A stretch of 64,000 nucleotides of DNA, taken from positions 1-64,000 of the forward strand of contig DASWHW010000099.1 in the NCBI GenBank assembly GCA_036397975.1, written 5' to 3'. The stretch is from SZUA-287 sp036397975 (lineage in GTDB: Bacteria; Bacteroidota; Ignavibacteria; UBA10030; UBA6906). How positions within the stretch are numbered: the stretch's first letter is position 1; every line of letters starts with the position of its first letter. Below the pieces are notes generated by a model. That model made no database searches and was not told where the DNA came from. It worked only from the letters and a program-made list of their open reading frames with translations. A program made the translations under genes and the position numbers. Shown here piece by piece: positions 53,665 through 62,974 of this stretch.

Positions 53665-54168
53665 TCACTCTTTCTCCCCCGAAATTGCTTCTTTTTGTTC
53701 TTCGGATAGGGGTGAACCTCCCTCCATCAGGACCCCTGAGGCTTCAAAAAGAACCATCAGTTTGTCCTTACTGAAGTCCTTCGGATTAGTATCGGCAGAC
53801 TTTGAATCTTCAGCCCAGTGTTTCAGGGTGTTCTTATCAACTATTTTCTTGTAGATCTTTCCCTGGATCTTTACTTGTTTTCTTGGAGAATCATACGGAA
53901 CAAAAAATGCGTAGTCTTTGAAGTTCACTCTGATCTCATACGCCCCATCGGTGACATACATCCAGCAGCCCTTCATTTCACAAACTGATGAAACAGTCGC
54001 TTCGATGGTGACAATTTGCTCATCGTAGGTATCCGGATGAGATAAGGCATCGTTTATTGACACGACCTTGCCTTTCGAGAATTCTGACCCATAGAGGCGA
54101 TGCTTGTCATCCTTCATCGATGGTTGACTTAGTAAGAGACTACCCATTATGATCAAAGATACTAACAT
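53665..54168 (-). CDS. DUF4920 domain protein, probably exported
   Basis: A 167-aa protein with a short hydrophobic N-terminus (LVSLIIMGSLLLS) as a likely signal. The core is OB-fold-like, with VTIEATVSSVCEMKGCWMYVTDG, the C-x4-CWM pattern typical of DUF4920, then RVNFKDYAFFVPYD and KVQGKIYKK-like strands. The two cysteines may bind a metal or a cofactor. A C-terminal charged tail follows. Function unknown. Convergent with the M28 gene (15-nt gap). Confidence 0.8.
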   Translation of the reverse strand: MLVSLIIMGSLLLSQPSMKDDKHRLYGSEFSKGKVVSINDALSHPDTYDEQIVTIEATVSSVCEMKGCWMYVTDGAYEIRVNFKDYAFFVPYDSPRKQVKIQGKIYKKIVDKNTLKHWAEDSKSADTNPKDFSKDKLMVLFEASGVLMEGGSPLSEEQKEAISGEKE

Positions 54169-54192
54169 GGCTCCTCCTTAAGTTTATTCTCT

Positions 54193-54384
54193 TTATGAAT
54201 TTTTCCTTTTGCTGATCCGAGATTTTACCGTCTTAATATACTCCTGCACCAAGCGAGTTCTGGCATCTTCGCTTCTGGCTGCCATTAGTTCTCTCATGTG
54301 CTCATTCATAAACTCCGCGATCGAATCACGTCCGTCCTTCGGCAACGATTCGTTAAAGCTCCTGAACAAATCAAATGCGCTCAT
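54193..54384 (-). CDS. Small hypothetical helical protein
   Basis: A 63-aa protein from the ATG at 54384 (a GTG at 54393 adds 3 residues). Predicted wholly helical and charged, with an N-terminal FDLFRSFNESLP and a basic C-terminus (KTVKSRISKRKNS). No family recognised. It sits 24 nt upstream of the DUF4920 gene on the same strand and may be co-transcribed. Confidence 0.55.
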   Translation of the reverse strand: MSAFDLFRSFNESLPKDGRDSIAEFMNEHMRELMAARSEDARTRLVQEYIKTVKSRISKRKNS

Positions 54385-54413
54385 AGTACTCACTGATTAC
54401 AGTTGGTCTATCC

Positions 54414-54782
54414 TCACTTCTTCAATCCAGGGCGCTTGCCCCCAAGGCATTCGTTGCATTCGCAAAGAGATCGAATGTGCTCCCATGAATAAATGCCGAG
54501 GTCATGACCATCTCCCCAGACAATTTTCAACGCATAATTGCCAACAGACGAAGCCGATTTAAGCTCATATCGCCCCGGGGTTTTTTTGTCTTGCTCCGGT
54601 GGACTGTACGATTCGAACAGGATAGATTCTCCGGAACAGCCCGCGCATGGACACCTGTCTCGCAGCGTTGCTAGTGAGACCAACCCTTGATGACCGTCGG
54701 TCCATCGGATTTCTATTAATTCCGCTGAGGTCTGTTTGAAGCTCCTGACTGCAGGCACAGTTGGCCGGGGATTACTATTCAT
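54414..54782 (-). CDS. DUF971 domain protein (gamma-butyrobetaine hydroxylase N-terminal-like)
   Basis: A 122-aa protein with the DUF971 pattern: IEIRWTDGHQGLVSLATLRDRCPCAGC, with clustered cysteines that resemble a zinc or iron-sulfur site. A second half with IVWGDGHDLGIYSWEHIRSLCECNEC follows. In other genomes such domains are found near or fused to Mrp/ApbC iron-sulfur carriers; none is near here. Function unknown. Confidence 0.87.
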   Translation of the reverse strand: MNSNPRPTVPAVRSFKQTSAELIEIRWTDGHQGLVSLATLRDRCPCAGCSGESILFESYSPPEQDKKTPGRYELKSASSVGNYALKIVWGDGHDLGIYSWEHIRSLCECNECLGGKRPGLKK

Positions 54783-54842
54783 ATTAAATCATTCAAAGAG
54801 ATGGAACAATACGAAATGAGTCAGAGACTTAACCATTATTAC

Positions 54843-55985
54843 CTAAATAACATATTTACTAGCTTTCATGGCCAGCTCATGTTTCCCATTTTGGTAGTGA
54901 AACGTAATCTGGTCGACTTTTACACTTGGTTGCGCTGAAGGGACGTAGACTCTGTCTATGTGCACAACCTTTTTTCTATCTTTGAACGAACCTGGGGTTG
55001 TGATTCCGCCAAAATGATCGCTACGCCCGAAAGCAATGTGTGGACCAAGCTTTTCATCCAAAAGGATGCTCCCAACCGCTTCTATCCCCCACTCACCTAG
55101 AACGCCGATTCCGACCTCGGCAATGTTGCCGTATGCTGGTTCGTCTTGAATCAACTTCTTTTCAGAAGACGAATGTCTTCCGGTCGAGAGGATCTCTGTT
55201 GCGCGGTTTTTCTCAACCCGATACAATACGATTTCATCTTCAAACTGTACTGGTAGTGTGCCTTTCGTCTTGCTCTCCTCTTCAGGTTTCTCTCCTTCGT
55301 AAGGAACGATGTACGCCTCCCCCGACGGGAGGTTGCCTACCATTCCCGGCTCCCGCATCAGACCACCACTTGCGTGCCCGGTTCGAAATCGAAGATCGAA
55401 GTACATAGAGAAATTCCCCCGCGGGGTCTCAAAGTCCATTGATACCGCTTCTGCACGATCCATTCTGCCCTTGAACTCCCTTACCCGGGCATCAACCATT
55501 TCATAGTCGAGACTAAGTGCCGGAATCATTTCACGAGAGAATCCCGGCATGGACGCACCTTTGAAGGAGAGTCCCCTTGCCATAATCTTTAGAGGCGCGG
55601 TAGCCGAAAATTGCGTAAGAGCAAGAACGACAGTTGAATCTGATATGATCTGCAACAAATCTGATTGATTACCCCGGGATAAATTGCTCTCAGATACGTC
55701 TCCTTCGGTGACCGTAACCGACATGGGAAGGTCATTGTTATTCGAGCCAACGTTGTCATACCAACCCAGGATAACTCTCTCGAAGAGCTTGTCCGCGGTG
55801 TCTTTTCGAAGAAGGTCATACCATTCTCTTGCGATTGCTCTTCGGTCCCTCCAGGGATCAGAATCATCTACGCCTCCACCCGGAATGTCAAAAAGAATAG
55901 TGAGTTGTTTTTCCTGGTGGTGAAGTGCAAAAACGGTTGTTAGGAGGGTTCGAAGAGAAGCGGCAGTTATCTGGGTGTTTGTCAT
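54843..55985 (-). CDS. Putative M29-like aminopeptidase
   Basis: A 380-aa protein resembling COG2309-type aminopeptidases. The matching C-terminal segments are GNLPSGEAYIVPYEGE (metal-binding Glu), GNIAEVGIGV (Glu), LLDEKLGPHIAFGRSDHFGG (His) and VVHIDRVYV (HxD). In classical M29 enzymes a tyrosine lies seven residues after the first His; here it is aspartate. The N-terminal ~180 residues are diverged. Starts 3 nt after the hemerythrin-like gene ends, so probably one transcript. Activity is unproven. Confidence 0.72.
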   Translation of the reverse strand: MTNTQITAASLRTLLTTVFALHHQEKQLTILFDIPGGGVDDSDPWRDRRAIAREWYDLLRKDTADKLFERVILGWYDNVGSNNNDLPMSVTVTEGDVSESNLSRGNQSDLLQIISDSTVVLALTQFSATAPLKIMARGLSFKGASMPGFSREMIPALSLDYEMVDARVREFKGRMDRAEAVSMDFETPRGNFSMYFDLRFRTGHASGGLMREPGMVGNLPSGEAYIVPYEGEKPEEESKTKGTLPVQFEDEIVLYRVEKNRATEILSTGRHSSSEKKLIQDEPAYGNIAEVGIGVLGEWGIEAVGSILLDEKLGPHIAFGRSDHFGGITTPGSFKDRKKVVHIDRVYVPSAQPSVKVDQITFHYQNGKHELAMKASKYVI

Positions 55986-55988
55986 TTC

Positions 55989-56474
55989 CTACAACATTCG
56001 TCGCGCTACTTCGCGCAGTGCATCCTTCGTCAGGAATTTTTGTACGAGGGGAAAAAGAATGTGATTTTCCTTATGGATGTGGTTTACAAAACGCTGGATG
56101 ATGACCCTTGAAGTATCCTGCAACTCCCGATCGGCATCGCGGTCACCCCGATTTTTGCCAACCTTAATGACGACGCTTCGGAGCTTCCGAAACTCCTTTT
56201 TCATTTCTTTATGTTCTTGACGCATGAGCTTCGTAGGACCTTCAACATAACGTTCAAGCACAGGAAACAGTGCATCCTCCTCGCTCTTGTTATGCACGCT
56301 CACCTCTTCCTCGATAAACTCAAGTGCAGAGAGAACATCGTCAAACGCCTCTTCTGTAAACCCCCTCTCGGCAATTGACTGCGAAGCCTTTCGTAATGAA
56401 CTTAGCTTCAGGAGAGCCTCATCATGCTCCTGCATCAATTGTGCTATGGGATCAATCCGCTTTTTTAAAGCCAT
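55989..56474 (-). CDS. Hemerythrin-like (HHE) domain protein
   Basis: A 161-aa four-helix protein. Candidate diiron ligands are H17 (QEHDEAL), H61/E65 (HNKSEEDALFP), H88 (RQEHKEM) and H134/H138 (HIHKENHILFP). The repeated H-x3-E/H followed by LFP is typical of HHE proteins that bind oxygen, nitric oxide or iron. Cytoplasmic. There is no regulatory or Fe-S partner beside it. Confidence 0.9.
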   Translation of the reverse strand: MALKKRIDPIAQLMQEHDEALLKLSSLRKASQSIAERGFTEEAFDDVLSALEFIEEEVSVHNKSEEDALFPVLERYVEGPTKLMRQEHKEMKKEFRKLRSVVIKVGKNRGDRDADRELQDTSRVIIQRFVNHIHKENHILFPLVQKFLTKDALREVARRML

Positions 56475-56504
56475 GCTTCTATGTTAATGAACACGATCGA
56501 GCGT

Positions 56505-56798
56505 TTATGCCTCTACCAGCGTACTATACTTTTTTGACCCTTCGTCGATGTACTCCTCCATCTGATTCACCATTGCTTCGGTTGCCTCATCCTGGTCATC
56601 AAGCGCATCGAATTCCTCCATACTATTGGTCAGAAAGACTTCGGTAAACTGGTTCTGTTTGTTCTTTGCTTCAAACACCGAATAGGATGGGGACACAGCG
56701 TTTGCCAAGTGCGCTTTCATCTTTCCTATTAACTCAAGATATTCTTCGCGCCTTCCCGGTTTGACGCTGTAAGAAATCGTGAACATTACTTTCGGCAT
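56505..56798 (-). CDS. Small dimeric alpha/beta-barrel-like protein
   Basis: A 97-aa protein starting at the ATG at 56798 (MPKVMFTISY). Two beta-alpha-beta units (FTISYSVKPGRREEYLELIGKMK and TEVFLTNSMEEFDAL) suggest a ferredoxin-like ABM-type fold. No close family is recognised; such proteins range from monooxygenases to binding domains. A longer frame begins inside the next upstream gene and is less likely. Confidence 0.6.
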   Translation of the reverse strand: MPKVMFTISYSVKPGRREEYLELIGKMKAHLANAVSPSYSVFEAKNKQNQFTEVFLTNSMEEFDALDDQDEATEAMVNQMEEYIDEGSKKYSTLVEA

Positions 56799-56835
56799 AC
56801 AAGTACCTTTCAGTGTGTGATGGCGTTTTTCTAAA

Positions 56836-57204
56836 TCAGTATCCAGCATTCCTAATCTCTAATTCCGAAAGACCGAAGTAGTGCCCGATCTCATGGATCA
56901 GTGTATCCTTGATCTGTTCTCTAATTCCATTGGGAGTTTTCCCGACTTTTATGATGTTGTGCCGGAACAAGGTGATCGTGTCCGGGACAACCGGGTACAT
57001 TCCATACGCAGTGCCACGGTGAGGGCGAGGAATGCCTTCGTATAACCCAAGAAGCATCGATGTATTGTTCATTCCCATTTTCCCAATTGTCCGCGCTGAA
57101 GGCTCATCCTCCACAATAACGCGGACGTTGTCTAATTCGGAATACTGGCCTGGTAATGCGTCCACTTCCTCTTGAACGATTCGCTCGAACTCTTCCTTGG
57201 TCAT
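56836..57204 (-). CDS. Minimal zincin-like metallopeptidase family protein
   Basis: A 122-aa protein with H104-E105-x2-H108-x2-G-L-S-E114, an extended HExxH motif near the C-terminus. This matches the small 'metallopeptidase family' (DUF1025-type), members of which are often encoded as stand-alone genes. An early FERIVQEEVDALPGQYSELDNV and the DTITLFRHNI segment are also typical. Cytoplasmic, substrate unknown. Confidence 0.85.
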   Translation of the reverse strand: MTKEEFERIVQEEVDALPGQYSELDNVRVIVEDEPSARTIGKMGMNNTSMLLGLYEGIPRPHRGTAYGMYPVVPDTITLFRHNIIKVGKTPNGIREQIKDTLIHEIGHYFGLSELEIRNAGY

Positions 57205-57212
57205 TCATTTCC

Positions 57213-57893
57213 CTAGAGACTTTTTATCGCAACAAGAGAACCAGCAATACCGGCAAACATTATCAGGGAGTACGAAACTCCTCGACGAATAGGGATCTCC
57301 TTGATCACCGATATTGCAAGGCCCAATAGGAGAATAGCCCAGAATCCAGTCAGGGCTGAAATTGTTCGTAATGTATAATATGGAACCGGATCCAGAACAC
57401 TCGGCGGTGGATTAGAACCAAAGAAAAAAAGACCGAAGACTGCAATCTCAACGGGAAAAATGAACACAAGCGAAAATACCATCGGAACACCTGCATAGGC
57501 CACTACAGCATATGTGTCCTTCCAAGTTGATTTCGGCTTTATTTGCCGCAGAAAGAATGCAGTTGCTCCCAAAAGCAGAATTCCTACCAATGGACCCGCA
57601 ACCAACCCGCCGGCGAGAAGGCTGAACAGATTCGACGAGCTATTTCCCCACCGCATTAACCAAAAAAACTCATACGTTACCGCTATCCCAAAGAATGCAC
57701 TCAACAAAACCGCATAGTTCTTGTGCTTTGAACTAACAATCCTCAGAAACGCTGTTCTTGGGCTTTCCACCATCAACCAAAGCGTTGCAAAAAGATCGAG
57801 ATTCTCTACTTTCGCTCGCAAGAAACTCTTGCAACTCACACATATGGACACGAACGGGCTATTCTCGGAGCCGCATGTGGGGCATTGAACCAT
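57213..57893 (-). CDS. YIP1-family membrane protein with N-terminal zinc ribbon
   Basis: A 226-aa protein. CPTCGSENSPFVSICVSC at the start forms a CxxC...CxxC zinc ribbon. About five membrane helices follow (~60-80, 90-112, 127-150, 175-200, 205-225) in the pattern of bacterial Yip1 proteins. Function unknown. It is the first gene of the minus-strand group ending at 53665. Promoter evidence is weak here. Confidence 0.78.
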   Translation of the reverse strand: MVQCPTCGSENSPFVSICVSCKSFLRAKVENLDLFATLWLMVESPRTAFLRIVSSKHKNYAVLLSAFFGIAVTYEFFWLMRWGNSSSNLFSLLAGGLVAGPLVGILLLGATAFFLRQIKPKSTWKDTYAVVAYAGVPMVFSLVFIFPVEIAVFGLFFFGSNPPPSVLDPVPYYTLRTISALTGFWAILLLGLAISVIKEIPIRRGVSYSLIMFAGIAGSLVAIKSL

Positions 57894-58057
57894 GTCTCAA
57901 CTTCTTTAGAATATCATCCAAAGCAATGTATATCAATTCATTAGGAGTATACCACTTTTTAATAATTACTGCAATGTGATTCTTTCAATGCTGTGCCCTT
58001 GAATATGGCGATCAAACGTTTTAAGATGTACGTTGTGTTCACTGAACGATAAAAAAC

Positions 58058-58642
58058 ATGAGACTATTCAAAAAACATCGAAGCCCTGAAGAAGTGGGAG
58101 CGATTTTGTATGAATCGCTTCGGAAGGGGATGGAGGGGAGCGAAAGTCTCTCACTGGACAAGTTTGTCGATGCGTTACTCGGGCCCGACCCTGAGCTTGA
58201 CCCGCAATATGCCGGAGAAGTGATGATCGCTCTGATGTTCGGTGGAGATATGGCGATCCGGCGGTCCGCTCCACCACGGGTTGCAGAAAAAATCTACAGT
58301 GGGATGAAGACCGAGTTCATTCAACATATTCAGGAACAGGGGGCATCATCTATTCAGCAAGCTGAGTGGGAGACAATTGTGGCAACCCGCTTCCTTGAGT
58401 ACCGAACAGCCATTGAGGGATATTCAGGCTTTGAGCCTCCATGGAAACTTGGGCGACAGATGTTCTGGAATATTTCCAGCGTCGCCGAGCACAACGCAAT
58501 GGCGGTGAAAATTGCGACTCTCTATATACTTGAAGCTCGTGACCTCTGCCAGGATCTACTGAACGAATACGGCCCATCGATCATCATCCGCAAAGAGGAT
58601 CGGGATCCAAGGCACAAGCCACCTGAGCCCCCGCTTGAATAG
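58058..58642 (+). CDS. Hypothetical protein, family not recognised
   Basis: A 194-aa soluble, mostly helical protein (MRLFKKHRSPEEVGAIL opening, FVDALLGPDPELDPQYAGEVMIAL, VAEHNAMAVKIATLYILEARDLCQDLL). The N-terminus is basic and the tail is Pro/Glu-rich. There is no signal peptide, membrane segment or metal motif. It is transcribed alone from the 164-nt gap behind the YIP1 gene and converges on the RND operon (3-nt gap). I cannot assign a function. Confidence 0.65.
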   Translation: MRLFKKHRSPEEVGAILYESLRKGMEGSESLSLDKFVDALLGPDPELDPQYAGEVMIALMFGGDMAIRRSAPPRVAEKIYSGMKTEFIQHIQEQGASSIQQAEWETIVATRFLEYRTAIEGYSGFEPPWKLGRQMFWNISSVAEHNAMAVKIATLYILEARDLCQDLLNEYGPSIIIRKEDRDPRHKPPEPPLE

Positions 58643-58645
58643 GGA

Positions 58646-61600
58646 CTACTCATGACTCACCGCAATCCCGGACTTACTTCCAGCACGCAGACGAAGTGCT
58701 CCGATCCATGACTTGATCTTCGTAACAGCTTCATCGAGCAGGGCATAAAAAGTCGGAACCACGACGAGAGTCAAGAATGTAGAGATTGTCAATCCAAAGA
58801 TGATTGCCACGCCTAACGGGCGCCAGAAATCGGCGCTCTCGGCGCCGATAACAAAATGTAACCCCCTCCAGTCAAAATCGAATCCTGTCGCCAGGGGCGC
58901 AATTCCCAAAACGGTGGTCGCTGCCGTCAATAGTACCGGGCGAAGACGAGTCCTCCCTGCTTCAATCAGGGCCTCATTCATAGGCAATCCGCTCGCATGG
59001 AGATTTTTTACGAAGTCCAAAAGTACGATGGCATTTTTGACAACTATCCCTGCGAGTGCAATAATCCCGACCCCTGTCATGATGGTGCTGAAGGGAATTT
59101 GCGTGACGATCTGGCCAATAAACACACCGATCATTGAAAGACCAACGGACAGCATAATGACAAAAGGAACTTTGAGCGAGTTGAATTCGGCAACCAGAAC
59201 AAAGAAAACGAGAAGAAGCGTGATGACAAACGCGTTCAGGAGAAAGGACATTGCCTTCTGCTGTTCCTCATCTTCTCCGGTGAACTTGATCTCGTATCCT
59301 GCCGGAAGAGAGAAACCTGCAACAGCCGTTTTTACATCGCGAAGGACTTCGGGTCCGCTTCGGCCTTGCGCGTCGCCAGTGATCGTAACAACTCGCTTCT
59401 GATCTTTTCGATGAATATCGGAAACACCGGTCGTCGTGCGGAGCGACGCTACCGAGACAAGCGGGATGGAAAGGAGCTTCCCCTGGTTATTCCGAAATGT
59501 GATGTTCAAGTTTTCAAGATCCCGCACTGAGGTCCGTTGATCGTCCTTCAGTCGAACACGTATGGAATACTCGTCCTCGCCAACGCGATATTTTGACGCC
59601 TCGACCCCATTAATAGCGGCACGCACGGTCGATGCAACCTGTGACGTATTCATATGAAAGAGAGCAGCGCGCTCTCGATCAACGTCGACCTGCACTTCAG
59701 GCTTTCCTGCGTCATAATTATCTTTCAGGTCAACAAGATTGGGAATGTTCCGGATACGATCCTGGATGGCCCGGCTTAATGTCGTAAGCTCATTATAACT
59801 TTCGCCCGACACTTCTATGGAAACTGCAGCGCCTACGGGAGGTCCTACGGCCTGCTTCACCACCTTAATGTCTCCGCCGGGAATGCCTGCGACCCCCTCG
59901 CGAATGTGCTCGAGAGTGCTGAAAGTACTCTGCTGACGCTTTTTCTTTTCAAGAAAATTCACGGCGATCGTACCTTTGTTTGGTGTCCCCTGGCCACCGA
60001 AGTCAAAGGGATTATCGGATGTGCCAACGCTGGAAACGACAAACTCCATATCATTGGCACCAGTAGCTCTTTTCAACCGGTCTTCCACCACGTGGGCGAT
60101 ACTATTCGTAACTTCGAGAGATGTTCCTGGAGGAGTCTCTATTTGTACATTGACCAGATTGGGCTCTATGTTCGGGAAAAACTCATCCCCCGGATAGAAA
60201 ACCACCAGGAGCACAATGACCAAAAAGAGAAATCCTAACGTTCCTCCTAACGTCAGGAACTTATGGTCTAACGTCCACGCTAAAGTTTTGGCGTACTTTT
60301 CCTGTGCCCACGGAAACAACTCTTCATCCACTTTCCGATAGGTGATGGTAATAGGGTTATATCTTTTCCACCATGTGGGGTGCTCAAGATTTTCCTTCGC
60401 CTTTCGTATCTGCTTCCGATAATCAATCCATTGCGCGCCTTGTACGGGACTGACTACAAAAGCCACAAAGAGCGAGGCACCCAGCGTGAAGATTAGCGTT
60501 GAAGGAAGATACCACATGAAATCTCCTACGACGCCGGGCCAAAAAAGCATCGGGATGAAAGCAGCGAGCGTTGTCAGCGTAGAGGTGATAACAGGGATTG
60601 CAACTTCCGCGGTTCCTTTCTTCGCCGCAGTGATCGGGTCCTCATCCAATGACTGTTGGTGACGGTAGATATTCTCAATAACCACGACAGCATCATCAAC
60701 AAGAATACCCAGTACAAGAACGAGTGCGAATAGTACAACAAAGTTAAGGGTAATACCCGATCCCGCAAGAACAATAAATCCTATGAGCATCGAGAGCGGA
60801 ATCGCAGTCGAAATCAGCAAGGAGTTCTTGAATCCAAAAAACATGAAGAGCACCACCACAACAAGGAACATTCCGGTCATGATGCTGTTTTCTAATTCTC
60901 TAACACTTCGTGCAATTTGAATCGATTGATCGTTCGAGATCGTCAGATTCAACCCGGGTGGCAGTTTCGGCTGCTCCTCGTTTACGATTTTCTTCACCTC
61001 GGTCGCGATGTTGATCAGGTTTTCACCGGCACGCTTCCGTACTGCGAGCGAAACCACTTCTTGACCGTTTAACCTTGCATGAGTCTGTCGATCTTCAAAT
61101 CCATAATAGACTGTTGCAACATCACGTATATGAATTGGCTTGCCATTGATGAGTTTAACAACAACATCCTCCAGTGGCCGGACATGTTTGAACTCCCCAG
61201 GTATGCGCACCGACAAGCTCTGGGTACCGTCATCGATCAATCCTCCCGGGGTGGACACATTCTCATTCTTGATCGCATTGATGACATCGCCGAAGCCAAC
61301 CTGATAACCGTTCAACAGTGCAACGTCGCAATTTACCTGGACTTCCGGTTCAATCGCACCGTTCATGTCCACACGAAGTACGCCGGGCACGGTTTCCACT
61401 TTTTCCTTGAGTTCCTTTGCCACAGTGCGGAGCCTCGCCACTCCGAATTCACCCCCGACATTGACAAAGAGGATTGGAAATTCACTGAAGTTGATTTCCG
61501 TAATGACGGGATCAAGAATATCCAAGGGAAGTTCAGAAATTGTAGAGTTCACCTTGTCGCGGACCCTTCTGATCGCCTCGTCAATTACCACATCCGTTGT

Positions 61601-61885
61601 AAACTCCACCTGGATGGTTGAGAGTCCCTCTTTTGAAACGGAAGTAATCTTGTTGAGGTTTTTCACAGATTTAAGGTTCCGCTCCAGGGGTTGCGTCACG
61701 AGCCCCTCAATGTCCTCCGAGGAAACCCCAATGTAAGGTGTTGAGACAATGATGAGCGGGAGGGTAATGTCGGGTGCCGATTCTCTTGGAAGGGACATGT
61801 ATGATGTTGTCCCTACGACCACAATGATGGTGATGAGAATATAAACTGCAACCCTGTTATCTACAGCAATGTTGGAAATACGCAT
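58646..61885 (-). CDS. RND efflux transporter permease (AcrB/HAE1 superfamily)
   Basis: A 1079-aa inner-membrane proton antiporter. The typical start VAVYILITIIVVVGTTSYMSLPRESAPDITLP, TM4 VDDAVVVIENIYRH with the paired aspartates, and TM10 with the lysine in GIVVKNAIVLLDF are present, so the proton relay is intact. Two large periplasmic loops are present. Substrates are unknown; the motifs fit multidrug-type rather than metal (CusA) pumps, because no methionine clusters were noticed. 11 nt downstream of the adaptor gene. Confidence 0.93.
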   Translation of the reverse strand: MRISNIAVDNRVAVYILITIIVVVGTTSYMSLPRESAPDITLPLIIVSTPYIGVSSEDIEGLVTQPLERNLKSVKNLNKITSVSKEGLSTIQVEFTTDVVIDEAIRRVRDKVNSTISELPLDILDPVITEINFSEFPILFVNVGGEFGVARLRTVAKELKEKVETVPGVLRVDMNGAIEPEVQVNCDVALLNGYQVGFGDVINAIKNENVSTPGGLIDDGTQSLSVRIPGEFKHVRPLEDVVVKLINGKPIHIRDVATVYYGFEDRQTHARLNGQEVVSLAVRKRAGENLINIATEVKKIVNEEQPKLPPGLNLTISNDQSIQIARSVRELENSIMTGMFLVVVVLFMFFGFKNSLLISTAIPLSMLIGFIVLAGSGITLNFVVLFALVLVLGILVDDAVVVIENIYRHQQSLDEDPITAAKKGTAEVAIPVITSTLTTLAAFIPMLFWPGVVGDFMWYLPSTLIFTLGASLFVAFVVSPVQGAQWIDYRKQIRKAKENLEHPTWWKRYNPITITYRKVDEELFPWAQEKYAKTLAWTLDHKFLTLGGTLGFLFLVIVLLVVFYPGDEFFPNIEPNLVNVQIETPPGTSLEVTNSIAHVVEDRLKRATGANDMEFVVSSVGTSDNPFDFGGQGTPNKGTIAVNFLEKKKRQQSTFSTLEHIREGVAGIPGGDIKVVKQAVGPPVGAAVSIEVSGESYNELTTLSRAIQDRIRNIPNLVDLKDNYDAGKPEVQVDVDRERAALFHMNTSQVASTVRAAINGVEASKYRVGEDEYSIRVRLKDDQRTSVRDLENLNITFRNNQGKLLSIPLVSVASLRTTTGVSDIHRKDQKRVVTITGDAQGRSGPEVLRDVKTAVAGFSLPAGYEIKFTGEDEEQQKAMSFLLNAFVITLLLVFFVLVAEFNSLKVPFVIMLSVGLSMIGVFIGQIVTQIPFSTIMTGVGIIALAGIVVKNAIVLLDFVKNLHASGLPMNEALIEAGRTRLRPVLLTAATTVLGIAPLATGFDFDWRGLHFVIGAESADFWRPLGVAIIFGLTISTFLTLVVVPTFYALLDEAVTKIKSWIGALRLRAGSKSGIAVSHE

Positions 61886-61896
61886 AGCATCTCAGT

Positions 61897-62973
61897 CTAT
61901 TGAAGAATCTTTACAGCTTGCCCATCGACGAGTTTCTTATATCCCGAAACGACTACTTTGTCACCCGGTCGCAAACCAGAGAGTACTTCCACTGTATTTT
62001 TTTCGCGTCCTCCAAGAGTGACCTTTCGTTCCTCTGCAACTTGGTCAGCAATAACATAGACCACGGCGCGATTTTGATCGAGCTGCTGCACGAATTCTTC
62101 TTGCACTACCAAAGCATCCCTTGGGACCGATTGAGCAATTGTCACTTTCGCAACCATTTCAGGACGAAGAACACGATCCCGGTTTGGGACGACTGCCTCC
62201 GCGGAGAGCGCTCTGTTGTCGGGGGAAACAGTTGAGCTGATGTAACTTATTGTCCCTGTGTACACTTTCCCGGGGAGCGCAGGAACGCGGAATTCCATCG
62301 GCGCTCCCTGCTTCATGGAACCGGCATAACTTTCGGGAATTGTGATCAGGACCTTTACCGTGCTTACATTGACGATGCGGGCGACGGGAACTCCGGATCC
62401 TGCAAGTTCGGCCTCATCCAGGTAACGCTCTTCCAGTATTCCGGCAACAGGACTGCGCAGACGTGTTCGTTCCCATCGGGCCTTCATTAACTCTGCTTGG
62501 GCTCTGGCAGCATCCCGACTGTACTCGGCATTCATCACCTGCAACTTGCTAATCCCCTGTTCTTTGAACACCTGATCCTGCTTCTCGTAATTCATTTCAG
62601 CCATCTTGTATTGAGCCAAGGCGGCTTCGAAACTTGCCTTCAACACATCATCTTTCAAAACAGCAACAATGGAATCTTTCGGAACGAATTGGCCCTTGCG
62701 ATATCGCCATTCCTTTATCGTCCCTCCTTCTTCCGCGCTGAGCAAGATGTCGTCGTACGCTTTGATAATTCCGACAACCTGAATTGTCTCGAAGAATGGG
62801 GAGGGTTGGATTTCCTGTATTTTCACTGGAACCGGATCTGCCGCCGGGGCTTCGTGTTTTGATTTGTCAATGTCTGCATTGGAGTTTCCGCACGAGAGCA
62901 ATGTTAGTGTCGCTGCGAACACAAGCATTATGTTCCGAAGGCATGCGAGCGGTTTCATAGTCATTTCCACCAT
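61897..62973 (-). CDS. RND efflux periplasmic adaptor lipoprotein
   Basis: A membrane-fusion protein of 358 aa. The N-terminus ends in lipobox LLSC (cysteine near residue 28). A lipoyl-like half-motif ILLSAEEGGTIKEWRYRKGQFVPKDSIVAVL, an alpha-helical hairpin (~115-165), the matching RLRSPVAGILEERYLDEAEL, and beta-barrel and membrane-proximal domains follow. It bridges the permease and TolC. The frame has another ATG five codons in (MKPLACL), which may be the real start. Confidence 0.92.
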   Translation of the reverse strand: MVEMTMKPLACLRNIMLVFAATLTLLSCGNSNADIDKSKHEAPAADPVPVKIQEIQPSPFFETIQVVGIIKAYDDILLSAEEGGTIKEWRYRKGQFVPKDSIVAVLKDDVLKASFEAALAQYKMAEMNYEKQDQVFKEQGISKLQVMNAEYSRDAARAQAELMKARWERTRLRSPVAGILEERYLDEAELAGSGVPVARIVNVSTVKVLITIPESYAGSMKQGAPMEFRVPALPGKVYTGTISYISSTVSPDNRALSAEAVVPNRDRVLRPEMVAKVTIAQSVPRDALVVQEEFVQQLDQNRAVVYVIADQVAEERKVTLGGREKNTVEVLSGLRPGDKVVVSGYKKLVDGQAVKILQ

Positions 62974-62974
62974 T

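Noticed and set aside
57906..57974. Promoters for the YIP1 gene (TTG-N20-TATTCTAA and TTG-N20-TATACTCC on the minus strand)
   Set aside because: Spacing fits but the boxes lack the TT at positions 5-6, and the first leaves almost no leader; too weak to annotate.
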